This document shows, one piece after another, positions 44,690-53,669 of a DNA stretch of 64,000 nt. The DNA lies in NCBI GenBank assembly GCA_035570235.1, contig DATMML010000091.1:124001-188000 (forward strand), in the 5' to 3' direction. This stretch comes from Vicinamibacteria bacterium (GTDB taxonomy: Bacteria > Acidobacteriota > Vicinamibacteria > Fen-336). The notes under the pieces were generated by a model. That model worked only from the letters and a program-made list of their open reading frames with translations. It did not search any database and was not told where the DNA came from. How positions within the stretch are numbered: the stretch's first letter is position 1; each line of letters begins with the position of its first letter. The position numbers and the translations under genes were made by a program.

Positions 44690-46753
44690 CTACCAGACCA
44701 GGCAGCGCTGCTCGGGCGGCCTCACCATGGCCGATCCGGCCCTGCATGCGAAGGCCTGCTGGAACTCCGGCGCATTCGACAGCGGCCCGATCACTCGGTA
44801 CTTGGAGGTCGGGTGCGGATCCGCCTTCACCATTTGACGCTGCAGCTCCGTGCTCTCGACCGCGCCGCGGAACTGACCCCAGGCGATGAAGAACTGCTGT
44901 GCGGGGCTGAGGCCGTCGATCACGGGCACCGGGTCACTCTCCATCGATCGCTGGAGGGCCACGTACGCCAAGCGCACGCCGGCGAGATCGCCGAGCGCCT
45001 CACCGAGGACTTGCCTTCCCTGGTGGTGCACGCCGGGCTCGATCGCATAGCCGTCGTACTGATCGACGACGCACTGGCCGAGCTTCTCGAACGCGTCGCG
45101 ATCGGCCTCCATCCACCAGTTCCGCGGCTGCCCCGTCGAGTCGAATTCGGCACCCAGGGCGTCGATCGCGTGCGTGAGGTCATGTGCAACCCCGATCCCA
45201 ATCGCACCGTAGTTCACGGCGTCCGATGCGGCAAGGTCGAACGCCGGCGCTTGCAGGAAGCCAGCCGGCAAGGCCATCAGGTTGAGCTGGACGTCGATGT
45301 ACGCATCAGGTGACGACGGCGGCAGCTGCCAGATCGCGCGGCTCGTGCGTTGCCCAACGCGCTTGCGGTCGGCCTCGACGCCGAAGCGCCGACACGCGGC
45401 CACGTTGGCCCAGAACGCGTCACGGCGAATGACGAGCGCCGAGTGGTCGGTCCACGCGTCGGGGTAGCCCACCTTCACGTCGTAGGCTTCCACCTTCGCG
45501 AGGGCCTGCCGCTTGGTCGTGTCGGACATCCACTTCAGCTCGCGGAGGTCGTCCTTCAAGACTGCGAGCAGGGTACGGACCATCTCCTGGACCTTGGCCT
45601 TGGCGGCGGGAGGAAAGTACCGCTCGGCGTACATGCGGCCGAGGGGCTCTCCGAGCAATGCCTCCGTCGATTCGAGACAGCGCATCGCCCGGGGCTTCAC
45701 CGCGGTCGCCCCGCCGAGGTACTTGTCCCTGAAGGCGAAGGACTCGTCGGCGAAAGGCTTCGAAAGCCACGGCGCCGCCGACTCGAGCAGGTGCCACGTC
45801 AGATAAGCCCTCCATACCGTCACTGGCGTCGTCTCGAGCTCTCGGTTCAGGCGCTCGAGAAACGCGGGCTCGGCGACGTTGACATCGATCCGCGGGAGCC
45901 CGGCCTCTGCGAAGTAGCGTCCCCAGTCGAAGCGCGCAGCGAGCTGCGAGAGTTGCGCGAAGGTCAGTTTGTGCGCTGTCGTCGCCGGATCGGCGGCCTG
46001 CGAGGCCGGCAAGCTTGCCTCGGCCAGGCGTGTTTCGAGCGCGAGGATCTCGTCTGCGGCCTTCCGCGCCGGCCCGGCGACCATTCCGGCGAGCGTCAAG
46101 ACGCTGGCCACGTGCGCTCGATACTTCTCGCGCGCCTCCGCGAAGCGCGGCTCGGGCTTCAGATAGTAGTCGCGATCCGGCAACCCCAGACCGCCGGCAG
46201 CGATGTTCGCGACCACGCTGGCCGGATCGTGGTAGTCCGAGGCGCCGGTGACCACCAACGGAGCCGGGACGGCCAGCTCGTGAAGCCGGCGGATCATCCG
46301 TTGGACGCCGGCGGCATCCTGGACACCGGCGATGTCCGCCAGCAAAGGAGCCAGCGGGGTCGTACCCGCAGCGTCGATCGCCGCCTCGTTCGTGCACGAT
46401 GCGAAATGATCCCCAAGCTGCTGCTCGACGCTTCCACGGGGTCGATCGGCCCTGGCGGCCAGCTCCTCCAGGAGGGTCTTCAACTGCTGTCGGTTCGCCT
46501 CGCGCGCGGCCGCTCGCCGGCTCCAGCGCTGTGTCCCGGCCGGGATGGGGTTCGCGGCGCGCCAGGCGCCGTTGGCGAACGCGTAGAAGTCGGTGCACGG
46601 GTCCGCGGCATGATCCAAATCGCTCAGCTCTATGCCCTTCAGCGCCGAGCCCTGCGCCCCAGGCACGGACACTTGGCCACCCACGGAGATCGGGGCGATA
46701 CGTGCGAAAAGGCCCAGCATCGCCGCGACGACCACGATGCGCGTCGGGCTCAT
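44690..46753 (-). CDS. M13 (neprilysin-like) peptidase homologue with altered active site
   Basis: A 687-residue exported protein of the M13 family. The signal peptide is followed by the typical PCTDFYAFANGAWRAANPIP start, and the end CLVW preserves the family Cys-x-x-Trp. The zinc helix reads VAHDLTHAIDALG (HDLTH at 524-528), where active members have GHExTHGFDDQG: the catalytic Glu is Asp and the following Gly-Phe-Asp-Asp is changed. The third ligand Glu585 in GEALGDLAGV is kept, but the NAYY substrate motif is replaced (VQLNLMALPAG). Activity is therefore doubtful. It overlaps the cysteine hydrolase gene as ATGA. Confidence 0.88.
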   Translation of the reverse strand: MSPTRIVVVAAMLGLFARIAPISVGGQVSVPGAQGSALKGIELSDLDHAADPCTDFYAFANGAWRAANPIPAGTQRWSRRAAAREANRQQLKTLLEELAARADRPRGSVEQQLGDHFASCTNEAAIDAAGTTPLAPLLADIAGVQDAAGVQRMIRRLHELAVPAPLVVTGASDYHDPASVVANIAAGGLGLPDRDYYLKPEPRFAEAREKYRAHVASVLTLAGMVAGPARKAADEILALETRLAEASLPASQAADPATTAHKLTFAQLSQLAARFDWGRYFAEAGLPRIDVNVAEPAFLERLNRELETTPVTVWRAYLTWHLLESAAPWLSKPFADESFAFRDKYLGGATAVKPRAMRCLESTEALLGEPLGRMYAERYFPPAAKAKVQEMVRTLLAVLKDDLRELKWMSDTTKRQALAKVEAYDVKVGYPDAWTDHSALVIRRDAFWANVAACRRFGVEADRKRVGQRTSRAIWQLPPSSPDAYIDVQLNLMALPAGFLQAPAFDLAASDAVNYGAIGIGVAHDLTHAIDALGAEFDSTGQPRNWWMEADRDAFEKLGQCVVDQYDGYAIEPGVHHQGRQVLGEALGDLAGVRLAYVALQRSMESDPVPVIDGLSPAQQFFIAWGQFRGAVESTELQRQMVKADPHPTSKYRVIGPLSNAPEFQQAFACRAGSAMVRPPEQRCLVW

Positions 46754-47343
46754 GACGCACTCCTCGAGGAATTGGGAACCTGCAAGGCGGCGATCACCGC
46801 ACCTGTGTCGACCACAGTGGCGAACTCGCCGTGGAGGTCCGACAGCGCGATTGCGTGGATGTGCTCAGCGAGATGCTCGACACCGTCGGGGCCAACGCGA
46901 TCGAAGGTGGCCGTCGCGTCGGACACGACCCAGGTCGCGAATCCCAGGTTTCCGGCCATGCGTGCGGTGGTCGAGACGCAGTGATTCGTCGTGAGCCCCA
47001 CGATCACCAACCCGCTACACCCGGCGCGCCGCAGATCGGTCTCGAGGGACGTCCCGATGAAGGCGCTGTTGACGCGCTTTTCGATCACCGCTTCGCCCGC
47101 AAGGGGAGCCCCCTCGGGCTTGAACTCGTTCCCGGGCTGACCGGGGCGCAGCGGCGACAACGGTTTGGTCGACATGTGCCGCACGTGTACGACAGGGCGC
47201 CCGGTCGGGCGCCACGCGCGCAGCAACTCGGAGGTTCGCTGCTCCAGGCAGGGGTTGTTGCGCCGACCCCAGCACGGCTCGTCGAATCCGACCTGGAGGT
47301 CGACGACCAGCAGGGTGACCGCGTGCGGCTCGAGTGAGAGCAT
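46750..47343 (-). CDS. Isochorismatase-like cysteine hydrolase
   Basis: A 197-residue cytoplasmic hydrolase of the isochorismatase fold. The triad Asp15 (LVVDLQVGF), Lys89 (VIEKRVNSAF) and Cys122 (GLTTNHCVST) is complete, with the usual cis-peptide before the Cys. Substrates in the family include nicotinamide and other amides; the specific one is unknown. The ATG is at 47343; longer in-frame versions run into the divergent LysR gene. It and the M13 gene form a two-gene operon, facing LysR across 80 bases, which fits control by that regulator. Confidence 0.92.
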   Translation of the reverse strand: MLSLEPHAVTLLVVDLQVGFDEPCWGRRNNPCLEQRTSELLRAWRPTGRPVVHVRHMSTKPLSPLRPGQPGNEFKPEGAPLAGEAVIEKRVNSAFIGTSLETDLRRAGCSGLVIVGLTTNHCVSTTARMAGNLGFATWVVSDATATFDRVGPDGVEHLAEHIHAIALSDLHGEFATVVDTGAVIAALQVPNSSRSAS

Positions 47344-47394
47344 GGCGCCACCGTACCGGCGCGCGGCCCCCGCACCAAAACGCCGATGCTGCCT

Positions 47395-47409
47395 ATCGGC
47401 GAGGTCGAT
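47395..47409 (+). promoter_or_regulatory. Candidate LysR-type operator
   Basis: Inverted repeat ATCG-N7-CGAT (with flanking T it also fits T-N11-A-like spacing) in the 80-base divergent gap, 15 bases before the LysR start. This is the usual place for an autoregulatory LTTR box controlling both directions. Confidence 0.4.
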
Positions 47410-47423
47410 GATAATGTCGTGCG

Positions 47424-48377
47424 GTGAAGACCGACTTGGAACTGCGGCACCTGCGGGTCTTCGCGGCGGTGGTCGACGCCGGGACCCACACGCGCGCGGC
47501 CCGGGCGCTCGGCATCTCGCAGTCGACGGTTTCCGAAACGCTAAGCGCGCTGGAGCGCACGTTGGGCGTCGAGCTGTTTCGCAAGGCGGCCAAAGGCATG
47601 CCGGCGCTGACCCCGTCGGGCGTGGTCCTCCTCGGGTACGCGCGCCGCATGTTCGCACTGAGCAGCGAGCTCGTCGGGGCGCTCGCCGACGCATCGACCC
47701 GCGTCAACGCCACGCTGGTGGTCTCAGCCGTCGAGTCGATCGGCGCCTATGTGCTCCCGTCGCGACTGGCCGCCCTTCGCGCTCGGTGGCCGTCGGTGCG
47801 CGTGGAGGTGCTCACCGGCAGTTGCGGCGAGATCCGCGAGCGCGTCGGCGCGGGCGAGAGCGACCTCGGCTTGGTGCTCGAGCCTGAGACCGGGCCCGAG
47901 GCCGGCGCAATCCTGGCGAAGGCGCGCCTGCTGATCCTCGGCGCCCCAACCCACCCGCTGACGCGTGGCGTCGCCGCGGCGGACGAGCTTCGCCGCTGCG
48001 ACTTCTACATGTGCGACGCGGGGGGGAACTACCATCAGACGCTGCGGCAGCACTTCGAGGCGGCCGGGGTTCCGGCTCCGCGCATCCAGGCGATGGGCAC
48101 CATCGAGGGTGTGAAGCGAGGGATCCTGGCCGGCGGGACCGCGCTCGGCCTCTTGCCGCAGCACGCCGTCGAGCCGGAGCTGCGCGACGGCGTGCTCGCC
48201 GAGGTGCGCGTCAGTCCGGCGTTGCCATGCGTGGTGCTGCGAGCCGTGCTCGCGACTGGCGGGCTGCGCTCACCGGTGGTCGACGACCTGATGGACGCTT
48301 TGCACGGCTCGCCTCAGCGCGGGCTGCTGCTCACGGCCGCCGCGGAGACTGGCGGCCGCCTACCGAGCCCAAGCTAA
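47424..48377 (+). CDS. LysR family transcriptional regulator
   Basis: A 317-residue regulator. The winged helix-turn-helix is at residues 5-65 (LRHLRVFAAVVDAGTHTRAARALGISQSTVSETLSALER), followed by the substrate-binding domain with VLPSRLAALRARWPSVRVEV and GTALGLLPQHAV. GTG start. It is divergent from the cysteine hydrolase and M13 genes and probably controls them in response to a small ligand (inference). Its end lies 14 bases from the first decayed tRNA-Asp fragment, marking the left border of the island. Confidence 0.95.
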   Translation: MKTDLELRHLRVFAAVVDAGTHTRAARALGISQSTVSETLSALERTLGVELFRKAAKGMPALTPSGVVLLGYARRMFALSSELVGALADASTRVNATLVVSAVESIGAYVLPSRLAALRARWPSVRVEVLTGSCGEIRERVGAGESDLGLVLEPETGPEAGAILAKARLLILGAPTHPLTRGVAAADELRRCDFYMCDAGGNYHQTLRQHFEAAGVPAPRIQAMGTIEGVKRGILAGGTALGLLPQHAVEPELRDGVLAEVRVSPALPCVVLRAVLATGGLRSPVVDDLMDALHGSPQRGLLLTAAAETGGRLPSPS

Positions 48378-48390
48378 CTTTGTTCAAGAG

Positions 48391-48437
48391 TGGCGGTGTG
48401 GAGAGAACTCGAACCCGCGATCTCCCAGGTGACAGGC
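48391..48437 (-). repeat. Decayed tRNA-Asp 3'-half (att-like site 1)
   Basis: Aligns without gaps to the 47-nt 3' half of the tRNA-Asp at 63889 with seven mismatches. The T-loop (TTCGAGT on the minus strand), CCA and anticodon-loop CTGTCAC are kept, but T-stem pairing is lost, so it is not a functional tRNA. Confidence 0.65.
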
Positions 48438-48548
48438 GAAAGGGTAGCACGGGAGCTGAACCGCCGACCATCTACGCCCAAGGGCAACCCATCCGGACCC
48501 CGGGCCGGCCCCCGCAGACGAAGCCGACGACCATAGCTTGTTAAAGAA

Positions 48549-48610
48549 TAGCGGTGGACGGGACTCGGAGTCGGTCAACGACTCCCTGTGACGCCTCAAC
48601 GCGTTCCGGT
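48549..48610 (-). repeat. Second partial att-like remnant
   Basis: Fifteen bases GGTGGACGGGACTCG exactly match the acceptor/T-arm part of the tRNA-Asp, followed by CCTCAACGCGTTCCGG, which resembles the conserved flank beside the 53.4 and 57.6 kb copies. It seems to be a rearranged remnant of an older integration. Confidence 0.4.
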
Positions 48611-48693
48611 ATGCAGGATGGCCATCCGATCCGTTCTCCGCTCGAGGTCGGTGGTACACTCGGCCGCGATTTTCTGGGGGATGGGAGGTGGCG

Positions 48694-51600
48694 ATGGTGA
48701 AGGCAACCCAATTGACCCTCGGGCTTGCGGTCTTGATGAGCGCGACGCTCGGTGCGGCGGAGAGGCCGCCGGGCGCAGCGAAGCCCGCGGCGACCTCGTC
48801 GCCGAAGGCCTCGCCGTCCCCGGCCGCTCCTGCTAGCGGCCCCTTCGGGGCCCTGAAGTTCCGTTACATCGGCCCCGAGGGCAATCGTGTCTCCGCCATT
48901 GCGGGCATTCCCGGCGATCCGAGCGTCTACTACGCGGGTGCCGCCTCCGGCGGGATCTTCAAGTCTAGCGACGGCGGCGTTCACTGGCAGGCCATCTTCG
49001 ACGACCAATCGGTGTCGTCAATCGGCGCGCTGGCCGTAGCTCCGTCCGATTCCAACGTGGTGTGGGCGGGAACGGGGGAGGCCTTCATCCGCAGCAACAT
49101 CTCGATCGGCTGGGGCGTCTACCGGTCAGTCGACGCCGGCCGCACCTGGGCGCGCGCCGGGCTCGAGGCGACGGGACGAATCAGCCGTATCCTCGTCGAC
49201 CCGCGCGATGCCGACATCGCGCTCGCCTGCGCGCTCGGTACGGCGTACGGCCCCCAACCCGACCGCGGCGTCTTCCGGACGAGCGACGGCGGCAAGACGT
49301 GGGCGAAAACGCTGTTCGTCGACGAGAGGACCGGCTGCTCCGACCTCGTGATGGATCCCAACAACCCGCGAGTACTCTTCGCCGGGATGTGGCAGCTCGA
49401 GATCCACACCTGGGGCCGCGAGAGCGGCGGGCCGGGCAGCGGCATGTATCGATCGAGCGACGGCGGCCTGACCTGGAAGCCGGTCGAAGGCACCGGCCTC
49501 CCGCCCAAGCCGTGGGGCAAGGTGGGCCTCGCCATGACGCGTGCCAACTCGGGCCGCGTCTACGCGCTGCTCGAAGTGGGCGACGGCCAGCCGTGGAAGG
49601 GGAACGACACCCCTACGGGGCGCCTCTGGCGCTCGGACGACGGCGGTGAGAAGTGGGCGCTCATGACCCCCGACCGCCAGGTCGCTGGTCGCACACACTA
49701 CTACAACAGGATGGGCGTCGAGCCCGACGATCCAGACGAGGCGTACTTCCTCACGGCAGCGTGGGCGAAGACGCGCGACGGGGGCAAGACAATCATCGAT
49801 CCGCCGCCGCTCGATGCGCCCGGGGGTGACCACCACGACATCTGGATCGATCCGACCAACGGCAACCGGATCGCGGTGAGCCATGACGGCGGGGTCTCGA
49901 TCAGCACCAACCGCGCGAAGACGTGGCTCCAAGTCCAGCTCCCGATCGCGCAGATCTATCACGTGGCCGTAGACGACCGGATCCCGTACTGGGTCTACGG
50001 CAACCGCCAGGACGGGCCGTCGAGCCGTGGTCCGAGCAACAGCAAGCTCGGCGTCAAGGATGATCAGCCCAACATCACGCGCGGCATGTGGATGGGCGTC
50101 GGCGGTGGCGAGAGCGGCTGGGCGACCCCCGACCCCGAAGAACCGTCTATCGTCTGGTCGAGCGCGTCGGGCTTCGGCAGCGTCGGCGGGATCGTCACCC
50201 GTTACGACGCGCGCACCAACACAGCCCGTAGCGTAGAGGTCTGGCCGCGCGCTACTATCGGCTGGCCGGCTGCGGATCTGAAGTACCGTTTCGTATGGAC
50301 GTTCCCGCTGACGATCTCGCCTCACGACCACAACCGGATCTACGTCGGCAGTCAGCACGTCCATCAGACGACCGACGGCGGCACCACCTGGCAGGTGATC
50401 AGCCCGGACCTCACGCTGAACGACAAGGCGCGGCAGCAGAGTTCGGGCGGCCTCACCCCCGACAACATCGGCGTCGAGTACGCGGGCGTCGTGTTCGCGA
50501 TCGCCGAGTCGCGGTCGAAGGCGGGGCTGATCTGGGCCGGGACCAACGACGGGCAGCTCCATGTAACGCAGGACGGCGGCAAGAACTGGACGAACGTCAC
50601 CGCTCATGTGCCCGGCGTGCCCGCGTGGGGCACCGTGAGCTGGATCGAGCCCTCGCGGTTCGACGCAGGTACAGCCTACGTCGTCTACGACCTGCACCAG
50701 GTCGACAACCGCGAGCCGTGGGTCTTCAAGACTTCTGACTACGGCCGCACCTTCAAGCCGATCGTCGCCGGGATCCCACACAGCCCGCTCTCCTACGCCC
50801 ACGTACTACGCGAGGATCCGTCGCGCCGCGGCCTGCTATACGTAGGAACCGAAAATGGCGTTTATGTGTCATTCGACGACGGCGCGCAGTGGCAGCAGCT
50901 TCAGTCGGGCCTGCCGCACGCGCCCGTCTACGGCCTCGCCGTTCAGGAGCGCTTCGGTGACCTCGTGGTCGCCACCTACGGCCGCGGCTTCTGGATCCTG
51001 GACGACCTGACCGCGTTGCGGCAGTTCGCCGGCAGCGCGCCGAAAGAGGCGCAGCTCCTGCCGCCGCGGCCGACCTACCGCTTCCGCGGCGCCGAAGCTC
51101 CGTATGCGGCTTTCTACGATCCGGTTGCCGGCTTTAATCCGCAAGACGGCGTGCCGATTCACTACTGGCTGCCGTCGGCGATCAAGGGCGAAAAGGACAA
51201 GGAGAGCGGCGAGCAGAGGGACGAGATCGAGATCAAGGTCGAGGACGTGTCGGGAACCGTCGTGCGGACGTTCAAGGGGCCGGCGAAGGCGGGCTTGAAC
51301 CGCGCGTACTGGGATCTCGCCTTCGACAAGACGCTCGAGGCGCGGCTGCGTACGAGCCCGCTCAGCGCGAAGTACATCACGGTGGGCGTCGAGGGGGTCC
51401 CCGCGCCGGGCGTCCAGCGGCTAGCCGTCCTCGCGCCGATCGGTGAGTACAAGCTCAAGATCAGGGTCGGCGACCGCGAGTTGGCCCAGCCCGTCACACT
51501 CCTCAAGGATCCGGGTGCAGGCGGCAGCGAGGTTGAAGTCCGCGCTCAGGGAGACCTGGTCAAGGACCTGCTCGACGACGTGAAGCAGACGATCGAAGCC

Positions 51601-52029
51601 ATCAACCAGGCCGAGAACGCGCGCGGGCAGCTCGCGGGGCTCCAGGTGCGGCTCGGGGAGAAGAAGGACGGGAAGGAGCCGCTTCACAAGAACGTGAAGG
51701 ACGCGGCCGAGGCGCTCGACAAGAAGATCGTGGCCGTCGAGGAGACGCTGTTCCAAATGCGCGTCACCGGCCGCGGCCAGGACATCCTGCGCTGGCCGAT
51801 GAAGATGGCGGAGCAGCTGCTCTACCTGCTAGGCCGTGTCGCCGAGAGCGATTTCGCTCCGACCGCGGCGCAGCGCGAGGTGCACCAGCTCCTGCACGAC
51901 GAGGCGGCGAAATCCCGCAAGGCGCTGGACGAAGTCTTCTCGACTGACCTCGTGAAGTTCAACGAGCTGCTGACGGAGAAGCAGCTCGCGGGCGTCGTTC
52001 CGAACCTGCCGGCGACCGCAGGCCCGTAG
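48694..52029 (+). CDS. Large secreted Asp-box (VPS10/sortilin-like) protein, paralogue
   Basis: A 1111-residue exported protein of the same architecture as the one at 35118: signal peptide (MVKATQLTLGLAVLMSATLGAAE), Ala/Ser/Pro-rich spacer, two propeller halves with about ten Asp-boxes (SSDGGVHW, SVDAGRTW, TSDGGKTW, SSDGGLTW, SDDGGEKW, TTDGGTTW, TQDGGKNW, TSDYGRTF), then a beta-sandwich and helical tail. The shared block VSSIGxxAVAPSD shows clear kinship. Biochemical role is unknown; the family is sometimes called glycosyl hydrolase without proof. The ATG at 48694 has GGGAGG six bases upstream. It is the only large gene in island segment 1. Confidence 0.85.
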   Translation: MVKATQLTLGLAVLMSATLGAAERPPGAAKPAATSSPKASPSPAAPASGPFGALKFRYIGPEGNRVSAIAGIPGDPSVYYAGAASGGIFKSSDGGVHWQAIFDDQSVSSIGALAVAPSDSNVVWAGTGEAFIRSNISIGWGVYRSVDAGRTWARAGLEATGRISRILVDPRDADIALACALGTAYGPQPDRGVFRTSDGGKTWAKTLFVDERTGCSDLVMDPNNPRVLFAGMWQLEIHTWGRESGGPGSGMYRSSDGGLTWKPVEGTGLPPKPWGKVGLAMTRANSGRVYALLEVGDGQPWKGNDTPTGRLWRSDDGGEKWALMTPDRQVAGRTHYYNRMGVEPDDPDEAYFLTAAWAKTRDGGKTIIDPPPLDAPGGDHHDIWIDPTNGNRIAVSHDGGVSISTNRAKTWLQVQLPIAQIYHVAVDDRIPYWVYGNRQDGPSSRGPSNSKLGVKDDQPNITRGMWMGVGGGESGWATPDPEEPSIVWSSASGFGSVGGIVTRYDARTNTARSVEVWPRATIGWPAADLKYRFVWTFPLTISPHDHNRIYVGSQHVHQTTDGGTTWQVISPDLTLNDKARQQSSGGLTPDNIGVEYAGVVFAIAESRSKAGLIWAGTNDGQLHVTQDGGKNWTNVTAHVPGVPAWGTVSWIEPSRFDAGTAYVVYDLHQVDNREPWVFKTSDYGRTFKPIVAGIPHSPLSYAHVLREDPSRRGLLYVGTENGVYVSFDDGAQWQQLQSGLPHAPVYGLAVQERFGDLVVATYGRGFWILDDLTALRQFAGSAPKEAQLLPPRPTYRFRGAEAPYAAFYDPVAGFNPQDGVPIHYWLPSAIKGEKDKESGEQRDEIEIKVEDVSGTVVRTFKGPAKAGLNRAYWDLAFDKTLEARLRTSPLSAKYITVGVEGVPAPGVQRLAVLAPIGEYKLKIRVGDRELAQPVTLLKDPGAGGSEVEVRAQGDLVKDLLDDVKQTIEAINQAENARGQLAGLQVRLGEKKDGKEPLHKNVKDAAEALDKKIVAVEETLFQMRVTGRGQDILRWPMKMAEQLLYLLGRVAESDFAPTAAQREVHQLLHDEAAKSRKALDEVFSTDLVKFNELLTEKQLAGVVPNLPATAGP

Positions 52030-52498
52030 CGGCTATACGAAAGACGGGACTTACGGCCCTCGGCCGTAGCCGGTCAGGGGCGCAAAGCGAGAGGCTAGGT
52101 GTCGGTACCCATAACGCCGCCTAGCTCGCGACTGACCGGCTCCTCTGGACTCGAGCGAAGTCGTCTACCCCCCTGCAAGTGGTCCGGGTTCCCAATTGGC
52201 ACGGTGTCGACAGACTGGACAGGGGGTCCCTAGGTCCTTTGAGGTGCGTAGTAGTACGGACTAGACCGCCTCAGCAGATTCGACTCCCACCCGCTTCTGC
52301 CACTTCGAGAGGGTCCAAGCCTTTGAGCGACTTCTAACGAGCCTTCCGGTCGGGGGCCCGCGTGTGAGTGTCTTGTGATGTTCGATTGTCGCCACGTTGC
52401 GTTGCGGAGACGGGCGATGCGAGAAGCGGAGGAATGGAGTTGGTGCAGGAAGACGGATGAACCGGTCCCGGGAGAGAGTGACTTAGTAGGAAACCTGA
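52030..52498. other. Long non-coding stretch, nothing recognised
   Basis: 469 bases after the Asp-box gene. I find no plausible gene, tRNA or strong hairpin. Frequent stops in all frames and mixed composition suggest decayed DNA within the island. Confidence 0.4.
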
Positions 52499-53104
52499 TT
52501 AAGGGGCATCCGCACTCCCACAGGGTCCCTTGCTCCCACAGGCGGACAAGGTAACCGTTCCGTTTGCTGAACGGGACACCAGCACATTGTAGGGCTGCGA
52601 GGGATCAACAGTAATATCAGCTGGACCGGACACGGTCCAAGTGGGAGGACCACCGAATAGTTCGTCATCGCACGTCGCGTAGGAAGTAGGAACGTCAATC
52701 ACTCCGATGTAGCAACAACGGGTCCCACAATGTCCCAAGGGCATGTCATTGGGAGGGGAATTCACACACAACTGAGTGCTCTCCGTGTAGTGACCACCAC
52801 CAAAGCTGGCGACTATTACTTTCACATAATGGTTTCCATCCACCTTGAGGGGGCAAGAAGAGGTCACAGGTGCTGGTGTGGGAGAAGGTAGGGGAGTGTT
52901 TGGTGTCGGGGTGGGCGCGAGCGCCGGAGCGGGGGCGGGGGTCGGCTTCGCTGACGGCACAGGGTTGATCGTGATTGGGGTTGTGCCCGGAAGGGGCGCG
53001 ACCACAGGGGGGTTCGGCCTTGTGGGGACCACCTCGGTAAGAAGCGTCTGGTTGCAGCCCCAGAGGCACAGAGCGCAAAGTCCGGCGAAACCCGTTTTCC
53101 ACAT
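52499..53104 (-). CDS. Cys-rich lipoprotein with Pro-rich stalk
   Basis: A 201-residue putative lipoprotein, not recognised. The signal ends in a lipobox (LCLWGC, Cys17). Residues 25-80 are a Pro/Thr/Ala stalk with repeats such as PTPAPAPALAPTPTP. The compact C-terminal domain (82-201) has eight Cys, including an adjacent pair in GTRCCYIG, implying disulfides outside the cytoplasm, and ends in a Gly/Ser/Cys-rich tail. Base composition is far more AT-rich than the neighbours, so it looks recently acquired. A promoter lies just upstream. It is alone in the right part of island segment 1. Confidence 0.7.
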   Translation of the reverse strand: MWKTGFAGLCALCLWGCNQTLLTEVVPTRPNPPVVAPLPGTTPITINPVPSAKPTPAPAPALAPTPTPNTPLPSPTPAPVTSSCPLKVDGNHYVKVIVASFGGGHYTESTQLCVNSPPNDMPLGHCGTRCCYIGVIDVPTSYATCDDELFGGPPTWTVSGPADITVDPSQPYNVLVSRSANGTVTLSACGSKGPCGSADAP

Positions 53105-53136
53105 TGATCGCCCTTCCCACCTAGAAAATACTTCAT

Positions 53137-53166
53137 ATTTTCGACAATAACTACAATCCTTGTCAA
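53137..53166 (-). promoter_or_regulatory. Probable promoter of the Cys-rich lipoprotein
   Basis: On the minus strand TTGACA (53166-53161), 18-base spacer and GAAAAT (53142-53137), in an AT-rich patch of about 110 bases that contrasts sharply with the surrounding DNA. Confidence 0.45.
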
Positions 53167-53339
53167 CCTTTTTTCGCTATTTTTCCACTATTTTCCCAAG
53201 GGTAGAAATGAGGCCTAGGAGCCAATTGACTTCTGCTGAAATCGGCACCGGTGATCCCGAGGGGTCGCGCGAGGTCCTGTGGGCTGAGAGCCAGCTCTCA
53301 CTGGTTCTGGGCCGGCCTCAGGCGTCCCCTAAATGGACC

Positions 53340-53390
53340 CCTCAGCGGGTTCCGGAGACAAGCGCCGACAAAGGGCGACACGAATGGACC
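53340..53390. repeat. Third copy of the island flank motif
   Basis: About 50 bases that closely match 57727-57776 (core GTTCCGGnGACAAGCGCCG), lying immediately to the left of att-like site 2. It suggests that an older element end was trapped here before a further insertion. Confidence 0.5.
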
Positions 53391-53399
53391 GCTCAAGGA

Positions 53400-53446
<47 letters not shown>

Positions 53447-53574
53447 GAGAAGAGTAGGCGAGCCCCTCAACGACTTGCTGAGATTCCTCAGCGAGTTCCG
53501 GCGGCACGCCCCGACACGCGCCGACACGAAAAGACCCCTTTAGACGGCCCGAAGTGACACGCGTAGTGCACAGT
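53447..53574. repeat. Island flank repeat, copy A
   Basis: 128 bases following att-like site 2 that align with 57687-57814 at roughly four of five positions, with equal length and a shared end (AGTGCACAGT). It may be an attP arm region or the relic of an integrase 3' end; the conserved frame cannot be proved. Confidence 0.65.
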
Positions 53575-53669
53575 CCTGACCTCGGGCCAGCACGTCAGAA
53601 CGTCCGTTCGCCCACGGCACACCTACTCCATTGTCGGTGCTTGGTTTCCTGCGCAATGGCAATGTCTCT

